Made by a program: the position numbers and the translations under genes
Source: Clostridia bacterium
GTDB lineage: Bacteria; Bacillota; Clostridia; Oscillospirales; Acutalibacteraceae
DNA length: 8,319 nucleotides
Direction: 5' to 3'
Assembly: GCA_024404125.1 (NCBI GenBank)
Contig: JAKSQL010000036.1
Span: 1 to 8,319 of the forward strand
Part shown: positions 1 to 6,423 of the stretch, one piece after another
How the letters are laid out: every line of letters starts with the position of its first letter
Position numbering within the stretch: the first letter of the stretch is position 1
Notes under the pieces: generated by a model
The model's database searches: none
Told to the model about the DNA's origin: nothing
Seen by the model: the letters and a program-made list of their open reading frames with translations, nothing else

Positions 1-428
1 TTATAACCGAGTGATAAGAGCCATTCATCCGCTGCGGCGGCTATGCGCTTTGCACCGTCCGCCGTGCATTTTTCAAATGCAGGGTGAGTATACCACTCGT
101 TGCCCAAAGCACGAATTTCGGGTGAATTCATAATCTTGCGCATTTTCTCAATACCGGGAAGCCAAAATCTGCCATCTTCATTTTTGCAGGTGAATTCTGC
201 CCAAGCGTGTGATTCGTTGCACCAATCAAGTTCGGTTATCGGCTTTTTGCATATTTGCGAAAGCGGTGTGGCAGTCTGTTTTGCACGTGTTGAAGTAGAG
301 GCAAAAATTTCGTCTATACCGTGTGTAGCGAGCCGCTTTCCGACTGCTTCTGCCTGACGCTGACCAAGTGGGGTGAGACTGTCCGGTGAATAAATCGGGT
401 CACCGTGTCTTATAAAATATAAAATCAA
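1..428 (-). CDS. histidine phosphatase family protein (3' end outside window)
   Basis: Phosphatase of the histidine phosphatase (phosphoglycerate mutase-like) superfamily, which hydrolyses phosphate esters through a phospho-histidine intermediate. 142 residues are visible and the frame is still open at the left edge; family members are usually about 200 residues, so roughly the last quarter is missing. The N-terminus reads MILYFIRHGDP, with the catalytic RHG motif at residues 7-9 (His8 the phosphorylated residue). STSTRAKQTA at 44-53 is the second phosphate-binding motif (Arg48). ITELDW followed by NE at 64-72 is a candidate for the acidic proton-donor region. The second catalytic His lies beyond the window. 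The TTG start at 428-426 is chosen because it places the usual short strand before RHG and has AAAGGGTG eight bases upstream. No in-frame ATG is available there. It is transcribed divergently from the ABC operon. The substrate cannot be deduced; cobalamin-pathway, mutase or general phosphatase roles are all possible. Confidence 0.9.
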   Translation of the reverse strand, partial: MILYFIRHGDPIYSPDSLTPLGQRQAEAVGKRLATHGIDEIFASTSTRAKQTATPLSQICKKPITELDWCNESHAWAEFTCKNEDGRFWLPGIEKMRKIMNSPEIRALGNEWYTHPAFEKCTADGAKRIAAAADEWLLSLGY

Positions 429-436
429 AATAAATA

Positions 437-444
437 CACCCTTT
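437..444 (-). promoter_or_regulatory. ribosome binding site of the phosphatase gene
   Basis: On the minus strand this reads AAAGGGTG and lies eight bases before the TTG at 428-426. It decides the start: the GTG inside the site is out of frame and there is no in-frame ATG before the RHG motif. Confidence 0.65.
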
Positions 445-462
445 ATTTTAAGTATTTTGCTC

Positions 463-491
463 TTTATAACATATAAATTTATAAATTTCAA
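463..491 (-). promoter_or_regulatory. sigma-A type promoter for the histidine phosphatase
   Basis: Read on the minus strand: TTGAAA (491-486), a 17-base spacer, then TATAAA (468-463). This is a good match to the vegetative consensus. The predicted transcript start near 456 leaves a leader of about 28 bases before the TTG start. The surroundings are very AT-rich, so a chance match is possible, but spacing, strand and position all fit. Confidence 0.6.
475..488. repeat. 14-bp perfect AT palindrome between divergent promoters
   Basis: AAATTTATAAATTT is a perfect palindrome. It lies mostly in the -35/-10 spacer of the leftward promoter and overlaps its -35 box, about 20 bases upstream of the -35 box of the rightward promoter. 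It could be an operator for a dimeric regulator. It is composed only of A and T in an AT-rich region, so it may be chance. Confidence 0.3.
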
Positions 492-509
492 TTTTTTGGA
501 ATATTAAGG

Positions 510-538
510 TTGACTTTTAAAAACAGATGTCTTATAAT
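510..538 (+). promoter_or_regulatory. strong sigma-A type promoter for the ABC transporter operon
   Basis: TTGACT (510-515), a spacer of exactly 17 bases, then a perfect TATAAT (533-538). Transcription would begin near 545, giving a leader of about 50 bases before the ATG at 594. It matches the vegetative consensus at 11 of 12 bases. Its position shows that the open frame beginning at 510, whose first codon is the -35 box, is not the real coding start. Confidence 0.88.
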
Positions 539-580
539 GCTCAAAGCAAAAGTAAAAAAATACTTGTTTTCCGGCAAAAA

Positions 581-586
581 GAAGGG
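581..586 (+). promoter_or_regulatory. ribosome binding site of the ABC transporter gene
   Basis: GAAGGG lies seven bases before the ATG at 594-596 and downstream of the predicted transcript start. It fixes the start over the in-frame upstream codons at 510 (TTG) and 537 (ATG), which lie inside the promoter boxes. Confidence 0.8.
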
Positions 587-593
587 CATTTTT

Positions 594-2897
594 ATGGATA
601 AACGATTATTATGTGACCGAGAAATACCTAAAAATTTAGAAGAGAAAATTGACAGACTGTGTGCAGGTGAAACTACTCCGCTGTTTGCTATTGTAGGCGA
701 CCTTTCAAATAAGGGTACGTTTGAACAAACAGTTGCATTATTCACCGCAAACAGTCTTTTTATTTTTTCTGAGGGTGAAGAGAATTATACCGAATATCCT
801 TTTAAGGATTTTGAATCAGTGCGCTCGAAACGAATGTACGGCAATTCGGTTTTGCTTGGAAAAAACACCAAAGGGAGCGAAACGGTACTTTTTCGCGTAA
901 CCTTTTCAAAGGCACGCCTTTGCGATGCCGCGGCGCAGTTCGTAAATCACATTAAAGTCGGCGCGGACTTAAACGAGGAATACGTCGTTATAGGTGTTGC
1001 ATTTGAAAATGCGGCGAGTTTTTGTCCCAAATGCGGACGTGCCCTCTTGCATCCCGGTGCGCCCTGTATAAACTGCCGCTCAAAAGTTCATTTGTTACGT
1101 CATTTCGGTAAATACTTGAAACCGATGACCAAAACGATTATATTTTGCGGTATTATATCAATAATTACAACCCTTTCGGGACTTTTGCCCCCTGCCGTTA
1201 CGGGCTTAATTGTTGACAGTGTGTTTTCTTCGGGCAGTTCGGGATATTCCATACTTACCAAAATTTCCACCGTATTCGGCACTGCGCCGGTTAACATTCT
1301 TTTTGCGATGGTATTGGTACTCTTTATCAATACTGCTCTTAACCACTTCTTTAACGCGGTACGAAGCAACAAAATGCGTGCCGTAGGTGAAAAGTTCAGT
1401 AACGATATGCGTAAAGACGTTTACCAAAAGGCAATGCGGCTTCCGATGGCGTTTTATGACCATTCCTCAACCGGCTCGGTAATAAACCGTATTTCAAGTG
1501 ATGCGAGTACGCTTCAAAACTTTGTTAACCGTATAACGCAGGAAGCGGTAGGTCACGCGTTCCAACTTATCGGTATTGTTGTCTTAATGGTTTCGGTAAA
1601 CCCGAAAATGACACTTTTATCCCTTACACCCGTTCCGCTTATAGTAATAATTTCAAGGGTATTCTCGCTTAAGATAAGACCGTTTTATCACCGCATCTGG
1701 CGAAATTGGTCGGCGGTTACATCGCGTCTTACCGATACAATTCCCTGCATAAGAATAATTAAATCTTTTGCGGGTGAAAAACGTGCTTCGGAAAGTTTTG
1801 ACGAGGTTACCGATAAGCACATCAAAACATCACTCGAAATGGGTAAAATGATAACCGCGTTTCCGCAGGCGGTTTCGTTCCTTGTCGCCTGCGGCTCACT
1901 TGCTATATGGATTTTAGGCGGTACAAAAGTACTTATGGGGGACGAGGGATATACGGCAGGTCTTGTGGTAAGTTTTATATCTTATGCCGCAATGTTCTAC
2001 ACACCCGTAAGTTTCTTTGCAAACCTTGCGGATACTTTCCAAAACGCTATGACCTCAGCCGAAAAAATACTTGATATAATTGAGGCGGAGCCGGAACTTG
2101 AAGCAAATGCAAGTGTAATGCCCGACAGTTTTAAAGGTGAAATCGAATTGAACCACGTAACAGTTTCGTTTGGTAAAACCAAAAAGGTTTTAGACGACGT
2201 TACATTCCATATAAACCCCGGTGAAATCGTAGGTATCGTAGGTACAACCGGCTCGGGCAAATCAACTCTTGTAAATCTGCTTTTAAGGTTTTATGAGGGC
2301 TATTCGGGCGAAATACTTGTTGACGGTCACAATATTAAAAATTACAATTTGCAGGCATACAGAAATCTTATCGGTTATGTTCAGCAAGAGCCGATGATGT
2401 TCAGTGATACTATATTTAACAACCTGCTTTTCAGTGTGCCCGATGCAACGGTAGAGCAGGTTATCGCGGCGGCAAAAACCGCCAATGCGGACGGATTTAT
2501 CGCGCGTCAACCCGAGGGTTACGATACAATGCTCGGTGAACGCGGTGTAGGTGTTTCAGGCGGCGAAAAGCAACGGCTTTCCATTGCCCGAGCGGTGCTG
2601 AAAAACCCGTCTATGATGATTTTTGACGAGGCAACCGCCGCGGTTGACAGTGAAACCGAAAAACTCATTCAAGACGCGATTGATAAACTTATCGAGGGTA
2701 AAACCACGATTATGATTGCTCACAGATTATCAACCCTTAAACGCGCAACAAGAATACTTGTTGTTGATAACGGCAGAATAATCGAAAACGGTACGCCCGA
2801 AGAGCTTCTTGCAAAGAAAGGCAAGTATTATAAACTTGTTCAAATTCAGTCTATGAGTGCCGACGTTGAGAAAATGCGCAAAGAAGAAAGATTTTAA
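594..2897 (+). CDS. ABC exporter (fused permease/ATPase) with N-terminal PH-like domain and zinc ribbon
   Basis: Half-transporter of the type I exporter fold (MsbA/ABCB-like), 767 residues, acting in the cytoplasmic membrane, presumably as a dimer. In order: an N-terminal cytoplasmic beta-rich region at about 28-125 that looks like a PH-like fold (inferred from strand pattern); a zinc ribbon with Cys144, Cys147, Cys158 and Cys161; six predicted membrane helices between about 180 and 475; and the nucleotide-binding domain from about 515. That domain is complete: aromatic A-loop Phe526, Walker A GTTGSGKST (550-558), Q-loop Gln598, signature VSGGEKQ (654-660), Walker B MMIFDEA with Asp678 and Glu679, D-loop Asp685 and switch His710, so it should hydrolyse ATP. 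There is no signal peptide. The start at 594 is set by the promoter and ribosome site. The DUF1854 gene follows 14 bases later. Substrate unknown; the extra 170 N-terminal residues separate it from ordinary multidrug or lipid exporters. Confidence 0.93.
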   Translation: MDKRLLCDREIPKNLEEKIDRLCAGETTPLFAIVGDLSNKGTFEQTVALFTANSLFIFSEGEENYTEYPFKDFESVRSKRMYGNSVLLGKNTKGSETVLFRVTFSKARLCDAAAQFVNHIKVGADLNEEYVVIGVAFENAASFCPKCGRALLHPGAPCINCRSKVHLLRHFGKYLKPMTKTIIFCGIISIITTLSGLLPPAVTGLIVDSVFSSGSSGYSILTKISTVFGTAPVNILFAMVLVLFINTALNHFFNAVRSNKMRAVGEKFSNDMRKDVYQKAMRLPMAFYDHSSTGSVINRISSDASTLQNFVNRITQEAVGHAFQLIGIVVLMVSVNPKMTLLSLTPVPLIVIISRVFSLKIRPFYHRIWRNWSAVTSRLTDTIPCIRIIKSFAGEKRASESFDEVTDKHIKTSLEMGKMITAFPQAVSFLVACGSLAIWILGGTKVLMGDEGYTAGLVVSFISYAAMFYTPVSFFANLADTFQNAMTSAEKILDIIEAEPELEANASVMPDSFKGEIELNHVTVSFGKTKKVLDDVTFHINPGEIVGIVGTTGSGKSTLVNLLLRFYEGYSGEILVDGHNIKNYNLQAYRNLIGYVQQEPMMFSDTIFNNLLFSVPDATVEQVIAAAKTANADGFIARQPEGYDTMLGERGVGVSGGEKQRLSIARAVLKNPSMMIFDEATAAVDSETEKLIQDAIDKLIEGKTTIMIAHRLSTLKRATRILVVDNGRIIENGTPEELLAKKGKYYKLVQIQSMSADVEKMRKEERF
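1023..1076 (+). other. zinc-ribbon motif joining accessory domain to the membrane domain
   Basis: Codons for Cys144-x2-Cys147-x10-Cys158-x2-Cys161 of the ABC exporter. The two CxxC knuckles (CPKCG and CINC) form a classic four-cysteine zinc site about 20 residues before the first membrane helix. Metal binding is inferred from the motif alone. Confidence 0.75.
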
Positions 2898-2904
2898 AGG
2901 GGGG
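2898..2904 (+). promoter_or_regulatory. ribosome binding site of the DUF1854 gene
   Basis: AGGGGGG lies seven bases before the ATG at 2912, directly after the stop codon of the ABC gene. Together with the 14-base gap it supports co-transcription with efficient independent initiation. Confidence 0.75.
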
Positions 2905-2911
2905 CAAAGTT

Positions 2912-3391
2912 ATGATTTATTTAGACGATAATGCTTTGATTTCAAGTTGTGAAAACAATTTAGTAAACCTTACTTTGCCGTCAGGCGAAACCTTTACCGC
3001 GCTTGAGCCGAGGCGGCTTTTTCCCGTAAGCCGAAAAAACGAGTATATAACCTTTCTCGATAAGGAAGAAAAAGAGGTCGCGCGAATAAGGAATATTGAC
3101 GATATAAATAAAGAGTCAAAATCCGTTCTGCTTTTCGCACTTGATATGTATTACTTTGTACCTGAAATTCTTTCGGTGAATTCGGTTGAAAAGCAAAATT
3201 CGGGAATAAGATTTTATGTTACCACCGATTTAGGCGAAACAAATTTTCTTGTTGTAAATCAAATAAAAAACATAAGAAAAATGGCGGACGGCTCAATAAG
3301 ATTTCGTGACAGAAACGATAACCGTTATATTATTTCAAATCCCGAAAAACTTGACCGTAAAAGCAAAGCAAGACTTTTTGTTTATCTGTAA
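2912..3391 (+). CDS. DUF1854 family protein, partner of the ABC exporter
   Basis: 159-residue soluble protein that I recognise as DUF1854. The supporting pattern is LTLPSGETF followed by EPRRLFPVS near 20-40, then YITFLDKEEKEVARIRNIDDI (split across 45-65) and an acidic/aromatic MYYFVPEI near 79-86. After these come INxIRKMADGSIRFRDRNDNRY near 117-139 and a C-terminal LDRKSKARLFVYL. It has no membrane segment, signal peptide or cysteine pair (a single Cys13). It is the second gene of the operon and is followed at once by the terminator at 3398. From memory, DUF1854 genes recur next to ABC exporters of this type, and related pairs are annotated in cyanophycin-associated clusters of proteobacteria. 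No cyanophycin gene is visible here, so that link should not be transferred. A role as cytoplasmic accessory or regulatory subunit of the exporter is inferred. Confidence 0.85.
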   Translation: MIYLDDNALISSCENNLVNLTLPSGETFTALEPRRLFPVSRKNEYITFLDKEEKEVARIRNIDDINKESKSVLLFALDMYYFVPEILSVNSVEKQNSGIRFYVTTDLGETNFLVVNQIKNIRKMADGSIRFRDRNDNRYIISNPEKLDRKSKARLFVYL

Positions 3392-3397
3392 TATGCA

Positions 3398-3428
3398 AAA
3401 GGCGCAGGAAATTAAATCCTGCGCCTTT
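3398..3428 (+). terminator. intrinsic terminator of the ABC-DUF1854 operon
   Basis: A perfect 12-base-pair stem (AAAGGCGCAGGA with TCCTGCGCCTTT) around a seven-base AATTAAA loop starts six bases after the DUF1854 stop codon. The right arm ends in CCTTT and is followed by the AT-rich ATTAAATTTGTTT rather than a pure T tract, so it is a strong hairpin with a modest tail. Confidence 0.8.
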
Positions 3429-3456
3429 ATTAAATTTGTTTACTTTTAAAAATGTA

Positions 3457-3485
3457 TTTACTTTAAATTAAAAATGTCGTAAAAT
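3457..3485 (+). promoter_or_regulatory. probable sigma-A promoter of uvrA
   Basis: TTTACT (3457-3462), a 17-base spacer and TAAAAT (3480-3485), with a predicted transcript start near 3491 and a leader of about 28 bases. A second TTTACT at 3439-3444 followed by an AT-rich -10-like stretch might give a weaker tandem start. No copy of the Gram-positive LexA operator (GAAC-N4-GTTC type) is seen between the terminator and the gene. The rest of the 127-base gap shows no riboswitch-like structure. Confidence 0.5.
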
Positions 3486-3504
3486 AAATATGTATATATT
3501 TTTC

Positions 3505-3510
3505 GGGAGG
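3505..3510 (+). promoter_or_regulatory. ribosome binding site of uvrA
   Basis: GGGAGG, within the longer CGGGAGGG, lies eight bases before the TTG at 3519. It supports the rare TTG start; no in-frame ATG lies near the conserved N-terminus. Confidence 0.8.
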
Positions 3511-3518
3511 GCATAAAA

Positions 3519-6356
3519 TTGCCGAGTGATAAAATAGTAATCAAAGGTGCGAACGAGCACAATCTTAAAAATGTGGATTTGGAAATACCGCGCGATAAGT
3601 TGGTGGTTTTTACGGGACTTTCGGGCTCGGGTAAATCTTCACTTGCGTTCGATACAATCTATGCAGAGGGACAGCGCAGATATGTTGAGTCCCTTTCAAG
3701 TTATGCCCGTCAGTTTTTAGGTCAAATGGAAAAGCCCGATGTTGTCGTTATCGAGGGGCTTTCTCCCGCTATATCAATAGACCAAAAAACAACCTCTAAA
3801 AATCCGCGTTCTACAGTTGGTACCGTTACCGAACTATACGATTATTTGCGACTTTTATATGCAAGAGTAGGTGTGCCGCACTGCCCCGTTTGCGGAAAAG
3901 AAATAAGTCAGCAAACAACCGACCAGATAGTCGATACCGTTATGAAACTTAAAGCGGGAACTAAAATTCAGATACTTGCTCCCGTAGTAAAGGGCAGAAA
4001 GGGCGAACATCAAAAAGAATTTGAAAATGCAAAAAAGTCGGGCTTTGTAAGGGCAAGGGTAGACGGCAGCATTTATGACCTCAACGATGAAATCAAACTC
4101 GATAAAAATAAAAAGCACGATATTGATATAGTGGTAGACCGTCTTATTATGAAAGATGAAATTGTGTCGCGCCTTACAGAAAGTATTGAAACAGCCGTAG
4201 CCCTTACGGGCGGACTTATTACGGTTGACGTTATTGACGGTAAGGAAATGCAGTTTTCTCAAACCTATGCTTGCGAGGAGCACGGTATAAGCATACCGAA
4301 ACTTTCACCCACAATGTTTTCGTTTAACAGTCCGCAAGGCGCGTGCCCTACCTGTACGGGTATAGGAGTATTCAAAAAAATTGACCCGCGGCTTATTATA
4401 AGCGATGGGGACAAGTCTTTGCTTGACGGTTGCATAAAAGCGGCAGGTTGGGGGGTAAACTCCTTTTTTAATCCCGATGCGGGTGCTATTGCCACAATGT
4501 ATTATAAAGGCATAGCGGAACATTTCGGCTTCGATATAAATACACCTTGGAAAGATATACCCGAAAACGGAAAGAATGCCGTTCTTTTCGGTACGGGCAA
4601 TGAAAAGATAGCACTGCACCGCAACAGTGATTTCGGCGGCGGTGTATACTACGGCGCCTTTGAGGGCGTGGTAAACAACCTGCAACGCAGATACGAGAAT
4701 ACAAAGAGCGACTATGCAAGGGAAGAACTCGAAGCACTTATGACCGAGAGTAACTGTCCTGACTGTAAGGGTGCGCGTTTAAAACCCGAATATCTTGCGG
4801 TTACGGTAGGCGGAAAGAATATAAAAGAATTTTGCGATATGTCGATAAACGATGAACTTATCTTTATAAATTCGCTCACTTTCGGCGAGCGGGACGGTAT
4901 GATAGCAAAGCCGATAATTAAAGAAATAAAAGCACGTCTTTCGTTCCTTGAAAGTGTAGGGCTTGAATATTTGTCTCTTTCGCGTTCCTCGGGTACGCTT
5001 TCGGGCGGCGAGGCGCAAAGAATACGTCTTGCAACACAAATCGGCTCGGCGCTTTGCGGTGTGCTTTATATACTCGATGAGCCGAGCATAGGGCTGCATC
5101 AACGTGATAACGCGCGGTTGCTTTCAACCCTTAAAAAGTTAAGAGATTTAGGCAACACCGTAATAGTTGTAGAGCACGACGAGGATACTATGCGCGCGGC
5201 GGACTATATAGTGGATATAGGCCCCGGTGCAGGTATACACGGCGGTAATGTTATATTCACAGGTGAGCCGAGCGAACTTGCAAAATGCAAGAATTCGCTT
5301 ACTGCCGATTACCTTACGGGACGTAAAAAAATACCCGTACCGACTGTAAGGCGAAAAGGCAACGGCAATAATATTACTGTAATAGGTGCGAAAGAAAATA
5401 ACCTTAAAGGTATTGATGTTAAAATTCCGCTCGGTAAATTTGTTTGTGTTACGGGTGTATCGGGCAGCGGTAAATCGTCACTTGTAAACGATATAGTTTA
5501 TAAATCACTTGCAAATAAACTAAACCGCTCAAAAACCGTATCAGGCGAGCATAAAGAAATTAAAGGAACTGAATATCTTGATAAGGTAATAAATATAGAC
5601 CAGTCCCCCATAGGCAGAACACCGCGTTCAAACCCCGCTACCTATACGGGAGTATTTACCGATATAAGAGACCTTTTTGCCTCCACTAAAGAAGCGAAAG
5701 CAAAAGGTTACACAGCCGGCAGATTTTCATTTAACGTAAAAGGCGGCAGATGCGAAGCGTGTCAGGGTGACGGCATACTTAAAATAGAGATGCATTTCTT
5801 ACCCGATATATACGTTCCCTGCGAGGTTTGCGGCGGCACGAGATATAACCGTGAAACTTTGAATGTAAAGTATAAGGGTAAAAGCATTTACGATGTACTT
5901 GAAATGACTGTTGAAGAGGGTATGAACTTTTTTGAAAGCATACCGAAAATACATCGCAAACTTAAAACTTTGTTTGACGTGGGACTCGGTTATATCAAAA
6001 TAGGGCAGAGCGCCACAACACTTTCGGGCGGCGAGGCACAGCGCGTTAAACTTGCAACCGAACTTTCAAAGAAGGCAACGGGCAAGACCATATATATTTT
6101 AGACGAGCCCACAACGGGACTCCATACCGCTGACGTTCACCGTCTTATAGAGGTGCTTCAACGTCTTGTAGACGGCGGCAACACAGTTCTTGTAATAGAG
6201 CATAATTTAGACGTAATAAAAACCGCCGACCATATAATAGATTTAGGTCCCGAGGGCGGAGATAAGGGCGGAACGGTAGTTTGCGAGGGAACACCCGAGC
6301 AGGTTGCAAAGTGCGAAAGGTCATATACGGGCCAGTTCCTTAAAAATTTACTTTAA
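3519..6356 (+). CDS. uvrA: excinuclease ABC subunit UvrA
   Basis: Damage-sensing ATPase of nucleotide excision repair; dimeric UvrA scans DNA and loads UvrB at lesions. At 945 residues it is full length (E. coli UvrA is about 940). Both ABC modules are complete. First: Walker A GLSGSGKSS (33-41), Q-loop Gln89, signature LSGGEAQR (494-501), Walker B LYILDEPS with Asp520/Glu521, His553. Second: Walker A GVSGSGKSS (646-654), Gln695, signature LSGGEAQR (835-842), Walker B IYILDEPT with Asp862/Glu863, His895. The UvrB-binding insertion spans about 125-245, opening after CPVCG (122-126). Zinc sites are Cys252/His255/Cys276/Cys279, CPDC at 413-416, and Cys745/Cys748/Cys768/Cys771, the last being the DNA-binding zinc finger. 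The TTG start gives MPSDKIVIKGA, which aligns with the family N-terminus. It is monocistronic by context, between a terminator and a separate downstream promoter; uvrB is not adjacent. Confidence 0.98.
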   Translation: MPSDKIVIKGANEHNLKNVDLEIPRDKLVVFTGLSGSGKSSLAFDTIYAEGQRRYVESLSSYARQFLGQMEKPDVVVIEGLSPAISIDQKTTSKNPRSTVGTVTELYDYLRLLYARVGVPHCPVCGKEISQQTTDQIVDTVMKLKAGTKIQILAPVVKGRKGEHQKEFENAKKSGFVRARVDGSIYDLNDEIKLDKNKKHDIDIVVDRLIMKDEIVSRLTESIETAVALTGGLITVDVIDGKEMQFSQTYACEEHGISIPKLSPTMFSFNSPQGACPTCTGIGVFKKIDPRLIISDGDKSLLDGCIKAAGWGVNSFFNPDAGAIATMYYKGIAEHFGFDINTPWKDIPENGKNAVLFGTGNEKIALHRNSDFGGGVYYGAFEGVVNNLQRRYENTKSDYAREELEALMTESNCPDCKGARLKPEYLAVTVGGKNIKEFCDMSINDELIFINSLTFGERDGMIAKPIIKEIKARLSFLESVGLEYLSLSRSSGTLSGGEAQRIRLATQIGSALCGVLYILDEPSIGLHQRDNARLLSTLKKLRDLGNTVIVVEHDEDTMRAADYIVDIGPGAGIHGGNVIFTGEPSELAKCKNSLTADYLTGRKKIPVPTVRRKGNGNNITVIGAKENNLKGIDVKIPLGKFVCVTGVSGSGKSSLVNDIVYKSLANKLNRSKTVSGEHKEIKGTEYLDKVINIDQSPIGRTPRSNPATYTGVFTDIRDLFASTKEAKAKGYTAGRFSFNVKGGRCEACQGDGILKIEMHFLPDIYVPCEVCGGTRYNRETLNVKYKGKSIYDVLEMTVEEGMNFFESIPKIHRKLKTLFDVGLGYIKIGQSATTLSGGEAQRVKLATELSKKATGKTIYILDEPTTGLHTADVHRLIEVLQRLVDGGNTVLVIEHNLDVIKTADHIIDLGPEGGDKGGTVVCEGTPEQVAKCERSYTGQFLKNLL

Positions 6357-6369
6357 ATTTTACACATTA

Positions 6370-6399
6370 TTCATAACTGCGGGCGGCTTTTGTTATACA
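6370..6399 (+). promoter_or_regulatory. possible extended -10 promoter for the DUF5685-J protein operon
   Basis: TGTTATACA (6391-6399) fits the extended -10 form TGnTATAAT, with a weak -35 TTCATA at 6370-6375 and an 18-base spacer. Transcription would start near 6406, leaving about 18 bases before the TTG start at 6424. No convincing GC-rich terminator separates uvrA from this gene, so some read-through from uvrA is likely. Confidence 0.42.
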
Positions 6400-6410
6400 A
6401 TGATTTAAAG

Positions 6411-6417
6411 AGTGGTG
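6411..6417 (+). promoter_or_regulatory. ribosome binding site deciding a TTG start
   Basis: AGTGGTG lies six bases before the TTG at 6424. The two GTG triplets in it, at 6412 and 6415, are in frame and could be read as starts. They have only AAAG immediately upstream, too close for a normal Shine-Dalgarno spacing, so they more likely belong to the ribosome site. Confidence 0.55.
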
Positions 6418-6423
6418 AAATGC

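Noticed and set aside
100..357. Plus-strand open frame of 85 codons over the left end.
   Set aside because: It is antisense to the histidine phosphatase, whose reading frame carries clear family motifs; the antisense product has none.
510..593. N-terminal extension of the ABC exporter starting at TTG 510 or ATG 537.
   Set aside because: Both codons lie inside the -35 and -10 boxes of a near-consensus promoter, and neither has a ribosome site; the ATG at 594 has GAAGGG at correct spacing.
3429..3518. Possible riboswitch or attenuator leader upstream of uvrA.
   Set aside because: The sequence is AT-rich with no second stable stem after the operon terminator, and the predicted leader is only about 28 bases.
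3855..5127. Several minus-strand open frames of 69-142 codons inside uvrA.
   Set aside because: They are antisense shadows of a complete, motif-rich uvrA and give low-complexity, Arg/Tyr/Phe-rich products without ribosome sites or family features.
4992..6043. Repeated TTTCGGGCGGCGAGGC blocks near 5000 and 6030.
   Set aside because: They encode the two LSGGEAQR signature motifs of UvrA, an expected result of its internal duplication, not a mobile repeat.
6343..6361. AAAATTTA-CTT-TAAATTTT inverted repeat over the uvrA stop codon as a terminator.
   Set aside because: The eight-base stem has only A-T pairs and a three-base loop, so it would be unstable, and no T tract follows in the right place. 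It is most likely chance in AT-rich sequence.
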